A stretch of 7,891 nucleotides of DNA, taken from contig JAHJRJ010000053.1 in assembly GCA_018830765.1 (NCBI GenBank), positions 1 to 7,891 on the forward strand, in the 5' to 3' direction. Position 1 is the first letter of the stretch. Each line of letters opens with the position of its first letter. Under the pieces are notes generated by a model. The model was not told the origin of the DNA. It ran no database searches and saw only the letters and a program-made list of their open reading frames with translations. Position numbers and translations under genes: made by a program. Source of the stretch: Bacteroidota bacterium. GTDB taxonomy: Bacteria > Bacteroidota > Ignavibacteria > UBA10030 > BY39. Below are positions 1 through 4,820 of the stretch, in pieces.

Positions 1-1449
1 GAAGACGTCGAATATGTTGATTCGATAAAGGAAGACGTCCGTTGGTTGGGATTTGACTGGGATGATAGAGAATATTATGCATCCGACTATTTTGATCAAC
101 TGCACGATTACGCCGTTCAACTTATCAAAAAAGGAAAGGCGTATGTATGTGATTTGACTGCAGATGCGATTCGTGACTATCGCGGAACTCTAACTGAGCC
201 GGGAAAAGAAAGCCCGTACCGCACTCGTTTCGTCGAAGAAAATTTGGATTTGTTCCGAAGAATGCGCAACGGTGAATTTCCTGACGGGTCACGCACTTTA
301 CGAGCTAAAATTGATATGTCGTCTCCCAATCTAAATATGCGCGACCCAATAATGTACCGTATTTTGCGTGCAACGCACCATCGAACCGGCGATAAATGGT
401 GCATCTATCCGATGTACGATTGGGCACACGGTCTGAGCGATTCAATAGAAAGAATAACTCATTCGATTTGTACGCTGGAGTTTGAGGACCACCGTCCGCT
501 GTATGATTGGTTTTTAGATGAATTGGGAGTATATCATCCGCAGCAAATTGAGTTTGCTCGACTCAACTTAAGCTACACAGTAATGAGTAAAAGAAGATTA
601 TTGCAATTAGTCGAAGAAGGTTTCGTTAACAGTTGGGACGACCCACGTATGCCGACTATTACAGGTTTAAGAAGAAGGGGATACACTCCCGAAGCAATCA
701 GGAATTTTGCCGACCGGATTGGAATGGCAAAAAGAGAAAATATGATTGATGTCGCTCTTCTCGAAGATAGTTTAAGAGATGATTTGAATAAACACGCACC
801 CAGAGTTATGGCTGTTTTACGTCCTTTAAAAGTTGTAATCGATAATTATCCTGAGGGTCAGGTAGAAGAGCTTAGTGCAATTAATAATCCGGAAGATCCT
901 GAAATGGGTTCGCGAAAAGTTCCTTTCTCAAAAATCATTTATATCGAACAAGATGATTTCAAGGAAATTCCTCCTAAAAAATATTTTCGTCTTTCACCCG
1001 GTAACGAGGTACGCTTGAGATACGCTTATATAATTAAGTGTGTGGATGTTGTTAAAGACAAAGAAACAGGAGAAGTGTTAGAGCTGCATTGTACTTATGA
1101 CCCTGCAACCAAGAGTGGCTCTCCACAAAGTCAGCGAAAGGTTAAGGGAACAATTCACTGGGTTTCGGCAGAGCATGTGATTAATGCAGAAGTGCGATTG
1201 TACGACCGGCTTTTCACAGTTGAAAACCCGGGCGGAGAAAACTGGAAGAGCTATATCAATCCGAACTCGTTAGAAGTTCTAAATGATTGTAAGCTTGAGA
1301 AAAGTATGTCCGCTACGAAACCACAGGATCGTTTTCAGTTTGAACGGTTGGGTTATTTTTGTGCTGATAATGATTCGACAACCGAAAAACCAATTTTTAA
1401 TCGAACAGTCCCTCTGCGCAACATTTGGTCTAAGATACAAAAAGTTTGA
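1..1449 (+). CDS. glnS: Glutaminyl-tRNA synthetase, N-terminus cut by window edge
   Basis: Class I aminoacyl-tRNA synthetase that joins glutamine to tRNA-Gln in the cytoplasm. The frame is open from base 1 (EDVEYVDSIKEDVRWLGFDW), so the TTG at 46 is an internal Leu codon, not the start. 482 residues are visible. Compared with the E. coli enzyme (about 554 residues), some 75-80 N-terminal residues are missing, including the HIGH motif. The visible part aligns from memory with E. coli GlnS along its whole length: SPYRTR, LRAKIDM, KWCIYPMYDWAHGLSD, the GlnRS-type CTLEFEDHRPLYDW, and the KMSKS-equivalent VMSKRR at about residue 194. WDDPRMPTITGLRRRGY and the C-terminal beta-barrel anticodon-binding domain follow, with VKGTIHWVSAEH, RLYDRLF, GYFCADNDS and FNRTVPLR. 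These features separate it from GluRS. The catalytic core visible here is intact with no frameshift. The stop TGA lies 35 bases before folB, which suggests co-transcription. Confidence 0.97.
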   Translation, partial: EDVEYVDSIKEDVRWLGFDWDDREYYASDYFDQLHDYAVQLIKKGKAYVCDLTADAIRDYRGTLTEPGKESPYRTRFVEENLDLFRRMRNGEFPDGSRTLRAKIDMSSPNLNMRDPIMYRILRATHHRTGDKWCIYPMYDWAHGLSDSIERITHSICTLEFEDHRPLYDWFLDELGVYHPQQIEFARLNLSYTVMSKRRLLQLVEEGFVNSWDDPRMPTITGLRRRGYTPEAIRNFADRIGMAKRENMIDVALLEDSLRDDLNKHAPRVMAVLRPLKVVIDNYPEGQVEELSAINNPEDPEMGSRKVPFSKIIYIEQDDFKEIPPKKYFRLSPGNEVRLRYAYIIKCVDVVKDKETGEVLELHCTYDPATKSGSPQSQRKVKGTIHWVSAEHVINAEVRLYDRLFTVENPGGENWKSYINPNSLEVLNDCKLEKSMSATKPQDRFQFERLGYFCADNDSTTEKPIFNRTVPLRNIWSKIQKV

Positions 1450-1484
1450 TTATCAACAGAGAAAATAATATATTTTGCACAGTT

Positions 1485-1856
1485 ATGGCAGACCAAGATG
1501 TAATTCGAATCAAAAATGCGGTATTTTATGCTTACCACGGCGTGGGTAAGGATGAACAAAATTTAGGTGGTAAATTTGAAGTTGATATCGAGATGCATTC
1601 CAATTTTTCCGCTGCTGTTAAGAGCGACAACCTCAAGCAGACGGTGGATTATGAAAATGTTTATTCGTTGATAAAAAATTTAGTTAACGAAAAAAAATAT
1701 TATTTGTTAGAAACACTAGCAGAAACGATAGCGAGTGAAATATTACATACATATCGTAACGTCATTTCGGTTATTGTCAGACTTCGCAAGCCGCATCCTC
1801 CTGTGAAAGGTGTAGTTGATTATGTAGAGGTAGAAATAAGGCGGAATAGAAGCTGA
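1485..1856 (+). CDS. folB: Dihydroneopterin aldolase
   Basis: Converts 7,8-dihydroneopterin to 6-hydroxymethyl-7,8-dihydropterin and glycolaldehyde in folate synthesis; family members act as octamers in the cytoplasm. The protein is 123 residues, the usual FolB length (about 115-125). Visible landmarks are YHGVGKDEQ (18-25, with E24 matching the substrate-binding Glu), VDYENVY (54-60, Y56 matching the conserved active-site Tyr), LLETLAE (74-80), and RKPHPPVKGVVDYVEVEI (101-118, with K102 the likely catalytic Lys). I chose the ATG at 1485 because its N-terminus, MADQDVIRIKNAVF, matches the family. The frame opens further back with a TTG at 1446 that overlaps the glnS stop, but this would add 13 residues not typical of FolB. 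No good Shine-Dalgarno sequence precedes the ATG. It is followed after 2 bases by folK, the next enzyme in the same pathway. Confidence 0.95.
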   Translation: MADQDVIRIKNAVFYAYHGVGKDEQNLGGKFEVDIEMHSNFSAAVKSDNLKQTVDYENVYSLIKNLVNEKKYYLLETLAETIASEILHTYRNVISVIVRLRKPHPPVKGVVDYVEVEIRRNRS

Positions 1857-1858
1857 TC

Positions 1859-2353
1859 ATGTTTCGTGTATACTTAGGACTCGGATCGAATGTCGGCGAC
1901 AGAATTAGTTTTCTATCGAAAGCGCTCAAAGAACTTAACAATATTACTCGTGTCGGTCGGGTATCATCTGTGTATGAAACCGAACCGTGGGGCGTCGAAG
2001 GTCAGAATCGTTTTTTCAATTTAGTCGTAGAAGTCGAAACAAACTTATACCCACTAGAACTTTTAGAAAAAATTCAAACTATTGAAAAAAAACTCGGAAG
2101 GAAAAAAGATTCGCATATGAAGCCGCGGACGATGGATATAGACATTCTCTTTTACAACGGCTGGTCATTTGAAAACAATGTTATAACTATTCCGCATCCC
2201 GAGCTGGAACGAAGAAGATTTGTGCTCGAACCGATAAGCGAGATTGCACCCATGGCGGTTCACCCAAGCTTGGGAAAAACTATGATTTCTTTGTTACGAC
2301 ATTGCCGCGACCGAAGTTTAGTTATGAGAACCAATAACACTTTATTGAAATAA
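1859..2353 (+). CDS. folK: 2-amino-4-hydroxy-6-hydroxymethyldihydropteridine pyrophosphokinase (HPPK)
   Basis: Transfers pyrophosphate from ATP to 6-hydroxymethyl-7,8-dihydropterin, giving the substrate for dihydropteroate synthase. The 164-residue length is normal for a stand-alone HPPK. Motifs seen: YLGLGSNVGDR (5-15), SSVYETEPWG (36-45), NRFFNLVVEV (50-59), and the HPPK signature KPRTMDIDILFY (88-99). In the signature, D93 and D95 match the two Mg-binding Asp residues and R90 matches the catalytic-loop Arg of the E. coli enzyme. IPHPELERRRFVLEPISEIAP (111-131) completes the fold. The Trp that precedes the signature in E. coli (WGPR) is a Met here (MKPR), a common substitution. The gene starts 2 bases after the folB stop, so translational coupling is likely, and its own TAA is followed at once by the kinase gene. 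Confidence 0.97.
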   Translation: MFRVYLGLGSNVGDRISFLSKALKELNNITRVGRVSSVYETEPWGVEGQNRFFNLVVEVETNLYPLELLEKIQTIEKKLGRKKDSHMKPRTMDIDILFYNGWSFENNVITIPHPELERRRFVLEPISEIAPMAVHPSLGKTMISLLRHCRDRSLVMRTNNTLLK

Positions 2354-2355
2354 TT

Positions 2356-2360
2356 GAAGG
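2356..2360 (+). promoter_or_regulatory. Ribosome binding site deciding the kinase TTG start
   Basis: GAAGG followed by 8 bases and then TTG at 2369. It lies just past the folK stop codon and favours the TTG at 2369 over the earlier TTG at 2354, which would overlap this site. Confidence 0.5.
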
Positions 2361-2368
2361 ATAATCAA

Positions 2369-3046
2369 TTGCTAAATATCCAATCTTTAATCGAAAATTC
2401 AGAAATCAGACACATCGCCATCGAAGGAGTAATCGGAGCAGGGAAAACAAGCTTGGCGTGTCGACTCGGCGAACTTCTTAATGCTAAAGTCGTGTTGGAG
2501 AAATTCGAAGAGAATCCTTTTCTCCCCAAATTTTATGAAGAACCGATACACTATGCATTTCAGACGCAAATATTCTTTCTGTTAAATCGTTTTAAACAGC
2601 AGCAGGAATTATTCCAAGCCGATTTGTTCCATAGGTTCCTCGTTACAGATTACATTTTCGAGAAAGATAAAATATTCGCATACTTAAATCTCGTCGACGA
2701 TGAACTTAAACTTTACGAAAACCTCATCGGCAGCATGGAACATAACATACCTACTCCAGACCTCGTGGTTTACATCCAGTCGAGCGTAGAGACACTAATG
2801 TCAAATATCAAAAAACGGAGCCGCGATATCGAAAAGAATATGTCGGTGGATTACATCCGCGATTTGAGCGAAGCGTATAACTACTTCTTCTTTCGCTATA
2901 AAGCCGCCCCGCTTCTAATTGTGAACGCTACTGCCATAGATTTTGTCAACGATAAAAATGATTTTGAAGACCTTGTGAAAGAAATATTGCGCCCTAACAA
3001 AGCTCCCGTTGAATACTACAATCCGATTAAAAAACAAAAATTATAG
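2369..3046 (+). CDS. Deoxynucleoside kinase (dGK/dAK/dNK family)
   Basis: Predicted to phosphorylate deoxynucleosides at the 5' position with ATP, for dNTP salvage; the base specificity cannot be read from the sequence. From the chosen start it has 225 residues, typical of the family. Features: P-loop GVIGAGKTS (20-28); ENPFL (48-52) in the region that carries the catalytic Glu; FQTQIFFLLNRFKQ (64-77); a DRS-equivalent DYIFEKDKIFA (94-104); and the Arg-rich LID KKRSRDIEKN (148-157). PLLIVNATAIDFV (181-193) resembles the family's C-terminal strand. I start it at TTG 2369 because GAAGG at 2356-2360 sits 8 bases upstream. An in-frame TTG at 2354, immediately after the folK stop, would add 5 residues and is the alternative. 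No ATG lies before the P-loop. Tight packing behind folK suggests co-expression of folate and dNTP supply, which is an inference. Confidence 0.92.
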   Translation: MLNIQSLIENSEIRHIAIEGVIGAGKTSLACRLGELLNAKVVLEKFEENPFLPKFYEEPIHYAFQTQIFFLLNRFKQQQELFQADLFHRFLVTDYIFEKDKIFAYLNLVDDELKLYENLIGSMEHNIPTPDLVVYIQSSVETLMSNIKKRSRDIEKNMSVDYIRDLSEAYNYFFFRYKAAPLLIVNATAIDFVNDKNDFEDLVKEILRPNKAPVEYYNPIKKQKL

Positions 3047-3051
3047 ATAAG

Positions 3052-3264
3052 ATGTTGAGAATAATATTAATAATAATTTTACTGTATTTCTTGTGGAGAA
3101 TGTTAAAGATTATTTTTAGGATAATGAATAGAAAGAGGGACTTATTCGACAGTACAAAAGAAAGAAAATATCCGTTTAAGGATATTGAAGAAGCAAAATT
3201 CGAAGATATAACTGGCCAAAAGGGGAATGGAGAACCCGAGGGAGAAGAACCCCCTAAAAAGTAA
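3052..3264 (+). CDS. Small single-span membrane protein of unknown function
   Basis: A 70-residue protein I cannot assign to a named family. Residues 2-24 form one hydrophobic helix (LRIILIIILLYFLWRMLKII...), best read as an N-terminal membrane anchor. It is followed by a basic stretch (RIMNRKRD) and a charged tail that should lie in the cytoplasm by the positive-inside rule. The tail contains YPFKDIEEAKFEDI (about 40-53), which recalls short acidic motifs at the end of small Bacteroidota anchor proteins of the DUF4834 type; this resemblance is from memory and weak. The last 14 residues are Gly/Pro/Glu-rich and probably disordered. The ATG is 5 bases after the kinase stop, and nadA starts 22 bases after its stop, so it is embedded in the operon. 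The clean start, lack of overlap and sensible membrane topology argue that it is a real gene. Confidence 0.72.
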   Translation: MLRIILIIILLYFLWRMLKIIFRIMNRKRDLFDSTKERKYPFKDIEEAKFEDITGQKGNGEPEGEEPPKK

Positions 3265-3286
3265 TATTCAGAAGTAATAATATTTT

Positions 3287-4234
3287 ATGAACACAAACCA
3301 AGAAGTTCCTGCCAATCTCGAACAAGAAATTTACAAACTTAAAAAACACTTAAACGCAGTTATATTAGCTCACTACTACCAATTTCCCGAGATACAGGAT
3401 TTGGCGGATTTTGTAGGTGATAGTCTCGAACTCTCCCGAAAAGCTGCTGCAACTGATGCTAAAGTTATAGTTTTTGCCGGTGTTCACTTTATGGCAGAAA
3501 CGGCAAAAATATTAAGTCCTCATAAACAAGTGTTACTGCCTGATTTAGAAGCGGGCTGCTCGCTCGCTGAAGGCTGTCCCGCAGATGCGTTTAAACTTTT
3601 CAAAGAACAACATCCTGATCATATCGTTATTACATATATCAACTCGAGTGCTGAAGTCAAGGCATTAAGCGACATCATCTGCACATCGAGCAGCGCGGAA
3701 AAGATAATTCGACAACTACCTGAGAGCCAACCAATTATATTTGCACCCGATAGAAACTTAGGTAAATATTTGATGAAGAAGACAGGCCGCGATATGGTGT
3801 TGTGGCAGGGGTCGTGTATTGTGCATGAGACTTTCAACGAAAGAAAGATATTGGAGTTGAAGACTCAGCATCCCGGTGCAAAACTTATTGCCCATCCCGA
3901 ATGTGAGGAGTCGCTACTCGCCGAAGCCGACTTCATTGGTTCTACGAGCGGTCTGTTGAAACACGTTTGTGAAAGTAGTGACAAGGAATTTATCGTTGCC
4001 ACAGAAGTAGGCATTATTCACCAAATGCAGATACATTGTCCTGATAAGTTATTCATTCCTGCCCCTCCAAATGATGCTTCTTGTTCCTGTAATGAATGTC
4101 CTTACATGAAATTGAACACGATGGAAAAACTATATCTTTGCATGAAGAACCGCTCGCCTGAAATATTAATTAACGAGAACCTACGACAGAGAGCACTTCT
4201 CCCAATCCAGCGAATGCTTGAGATGTCAGCTTAA
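3287..4234 (+). CDS. nadA: Quinolinate synthase A
   Basis: Condenses iminoaspartate (from NadB) with dihydroxyacetone phosphate to give quinolinate for NAD synthesis. It is a cytoplasmic [4Fe-4S] enzyme. 315 residues is normal for the short NadA form. Seen in order: AHYYQFPEIQDLADFVGDSL (28-47), FAGVHFMAETAKIL (63-76), EAGCSLAEGCPAD (88-100), TYINSSAEVKALSD (116-129), FAPDRNLGKY (152-161), WQGSCIVHE (173-181), HPECE (203-207), GSTSGLLKH (218-226) and CPYMKLNTMEKLY (271-283). The three cluster cysteines match C91, C177 and C271, with extra Cys at 266 and 268 just before the last. No nadB or nadC is in the window. The ATG at 3287 gives the expected N-terminus; only a weak purine-rich stretch precedes it. 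Its last codons (RMLEMSA-stop) and downstream flank recur in diverged form about 437 bases downstream. Confidence 0.97.
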   Translation: MNTNQEVPANLEQEIYKLKKHLNAVILAHYYQFPEIQDLADFVGDSLELSRKAAATDAKVIVFAGVHFMAETAKILSPHKQVLLPDLEAGCSLAEGCPADAFKLFKEQHPDHIVITYINSSAEVKALSDIICTSSSAEKIIRQLPESQPIIFAPDRNLGKYLMKKTGRDMVLWQGSCIVHETFNERKILELKTQHPGAKLIAHPECEESLLAEADFIGSTSGLLKHVCESSDKEFIVATEVGIIHQMQIHCPDKLFIPAPPNDASCSCNECPYMKLNTMEKLYLCMKNRSPEILINENLRQRALLPIQRMLEMSA

Positions 4235-4260
4235 CCTCCGACCAACTTTCCCATCCCTCC
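4210..4260 (+). repeat. nadA tail repeat, copy 1 (overlaps nadA stop)
   Basis: Begins inside the last codons of nadA with GCGAATGCTTGAGAT and continues through the stop into TTAACCTCCGACCAAC. It matches 4647-4697 at about 44 of 51 positions without gaps. A further similar segment, TCCATAAATCCTCCTTTC at 4314-4331, recurs at 4733-4750 (15 of 18), so the duplicated region may extend further, with unlike sequence between. Confidence 0.8.
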
Positions 4261-4337
4261 ACTATTCCAACTTTGCAATATTCCATCTCTCCAAAACTCC
4301 GACAATCCACTACTCCATAAATCCTCCTTTCCTGACT
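4236..4337. repeat. CT-rich degenerate short repeat after nadA
   Basis: The + strand is a string of loosely repeated words around TCCA/TCC, for example CCATCCCTCC, ACTATTCCAAC, ATATTCCATCTCTCC, ACTACTCCATAAATCC. On the - strand this reads as recurring TGGA-type words spaced roughly 8-10 bases apart. Such G/A-rich strings would disrupt any reading frame and look like a degenerate minisatellite or low-complexity tract. No function can be assigned. Confidence 0.6.
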
Positions 4338-4411
4338 TCCGCAAGGATATTACAACAAAAAATTAACTGGTTGTAAAATAATGCGTTAGTGTCTTATGAC
4401 TTGTTAAACTG

Positions 4412-4435
4412 GGTGCTGCAATGTAAAAAACCGGA
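4412..4435 (+). repeat. 24-bp direct repeat flanking the palindromic element, left copy
   Basis: GGTGCTGCAATG is identical in both copies, followed by 12 bases with 8 matches (TAAAAAACCGGA here). It lies 3 bases outside the left end of the inverted-repeat element. Confidence 0.65.
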
Positions 4436-4476
4436 AACTATGTGGCTAAAGCCGATATCCAGTTCAATTTCTTAAT

Positions 4477-4496
4477 CAGTTCACTGAAGTGAACTG
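4477..4496. repeat. Perfect palindromic hairpin, left inner
   Basis: CAGTTCACTGAAGTGAACTG. Arms of 8-9 bp pair perfectly around a TGAA or GA turn. The C4482-G4491 pair is exchanged for G-C in the right-hand hairpin. Confidence 0.8.
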
Positions 4497-4544
4497 CTAT
4501 ATATGCTCACAAAGTTCTAAGACAGCTATTTTAAATTGCTATTA

Positions 4545-4564
4545 CAGTTGACTTGAGTCAACTG
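4545..4564. repeat. Perfect palindromic hairpin, right inner
   Basis: CAGTTGACTTGAGTCAACTG. Arms of 8-9 bp pair perfectly around a TTGA or TG turn. G4550-C4559 replaces the C-G pair of the left hairpin, and the remaining stem is the same. Confidence 0.8.
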
Positions 4565-4622
4565 ATAAAAACAATAAGGAAAATAATTGGCTTCAGCCAC
4601 ATAAAAATTCAAAAAGGTATTA

Positions 4623-4646
4623 GGTGCTGCAATGCGGAAAACAGGA
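4623..4646 (+). repeat. 24-bp direct repeat flanking the palindromic element, right copy
   Basis: GGTGCTGCAATG followed by CGGAAAACAGGA. About 20 of 24 positions match the left copy at 4412-4435. It lies 19 bases outside the right end of the element and abuts the nadA tail copy that starts at 4647. Confidence 0.65.
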
Positions 4647-4697
4647 GCGAATGCTTGAGATATCGGCTTAACATCCGACCAACGTTCACATCTCTCT
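4647..4697 (+). repeat. nadA tail repeat, copy 2 (remnant)
   Basis: Diverged copy of 4210-4260, offset by 437 bases. In the nadA frame it still reads RMLEISA-stop against RMLEMSA-stop in the gene, so it is a leftover of the 3' end of nadA plus its flank. It is not expressed as part of any visible gene. Confidence 0.78.
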
Positions 4698-4711
4698 GTG
4701 CCGAAGGCACA
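4697..4711. repeat. Short hairpin with GAA loop
   Basis: TGTGCC-GAA-GGCACA, a perfect 6-bp stem. An alternative pairing uses GAAGGC (4703-4708) with GCCTTC (4715-4720). It falls inside the second nadA-tail copy, exactly where that copy stops matching the first. It could act as an RNA hairpin, but no T-run follows, so it is not a classical terminator. Confidence 0.55.
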
Positions 4712-4761
4712 TCAGCCTTCAGCGGACAATATTCCATAAATCTCTCTTTCGATGGTTTTGT

Positions 4762-4790
4762 TTGAACATCAATTATTTCTTTTGTATATT
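4762..4790 (+). promoter_or_regulatory. Putative asnS promoter
   Basis: TTGAAC at 4762-4767, then 17 bases, then TATATT at 4785-4790. This resembles a sigma-70 -35/-10 pair (4 of 6 and 5 of 6 consensus bases) about 30 bases before the asnS ATG. If the host is Bacteroidota, the consensus may differ, and the TTTG/TATATTC words here could serve instead. The position after a long non-coding gap supports a promoter around here. Confidence 0.45.
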
Positions 4791-4798
4791 CTATACAA
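4782..4798. promoter_or_regulatory. Perfect 7-3-7 inverted repeat, operator-like
   Basis: TTGTATA-TTC-TATACAA, a perfect inverted repeat covering the likely -10 box of asnS and ending 22 bases before the ATG. The size and position fit a dimeric repressor site, but the AT-rich content means chance cannot be excluded. Confidence 0.4.
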
Positions 4799-4820
4799 TT
4801 AAAAAGTAAAAATATCGAAT

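Larger units (their letters stand above)
4439..4603. mobile_element. REPIN/MITE-like inverted-repeat element, about 165 bp, non-coding
   Basis: Terminal inverted repeats: TATGTGGCTAAAGCC at 4439-4453 against the complement of 4589-4603 (TATGTGGCTGAAGCC), 14 of 15 matching. Each end carries a small palindrome, GGCTAAAGCC on the left and GGCTTCAGCC on the right. About 23-24 AT-rich bases further in, each arm carries a perfect 9-bp-arm hairpin: CAGTTCACTGAAGTGAACTG at 4477-4496 and CAGTTGACTTGAGTCAACTG at 4545-4564. The centre (4497-4544) is AT-rich and without an ORF. Two REP-like units facing each other is the layout of REPINs and of short non-autonomous elements moved in trans by IS200/IS605-type or RAYT tyrosine transposases. 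No transposase gene is in this window, so mobility is an inference. Confidence 0.7.
4235..4820. other. 586-bp non-coding gap rich in repeats
   Basis: No credible gene on either strand. From left to right it holds a CT-rich degenerate repeat, a weak AT-rich stem (TTACAAC at 4350-4356 with GTTGTAA at 4370-4376, 13-base loop), and a 24-bp direct repeat. Then come an inverted-repeat element with four small palindromes, the second direct repeat, a second copy of the nadA tail and flank, and a hairpin. The likely asnS promoter, with an overlapping inverted repeat, closes the gap. No GC-rich stem followed by a T-run is present, so I do not call a rho-independent terminator for nadA. Confidence 0.8.

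Noticed and set aside
46..48. TTG as the start of glnS
   Set aside because: The frame is open to base 1 with conserved GlnRS sequence (EDVEYVDSIKEDVRW) before it; this is an internal Leu.
1446..1448. TTG as the start of folB
   Set aside because: It would overlap the glnS stop and add 13 residues not seen in typical FolB; the ATG at 1485 fits the family N-terminus.
4350..4376. Possible terminator stem TTACAAC/GTTGTAA after nadA
   Set aside because: The stem is AT-rich with a 13-base loop and no T-run follows; too weak to call.
4412..4750. CRISPR-like array
   Set aside because: Repeats occur only twice, are imperfect and have irregular spacing, and no cas gene is nearby.
4553..4765. 70-codon open frame on the + strand in the gap
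   Set aside because: It starts within the right hairpin of the repeat element and runs across the direct repeat and nadA-tail copy. The translation has no recognisable domain and there is no ribosome site; it is a chance frame.
4235..4820. T-box or other riboswitch before asnS
   Set aside because: No T-box-like conserved core or antiterminator was recognised, and the leader after the likely promoter is only about 25 bases.
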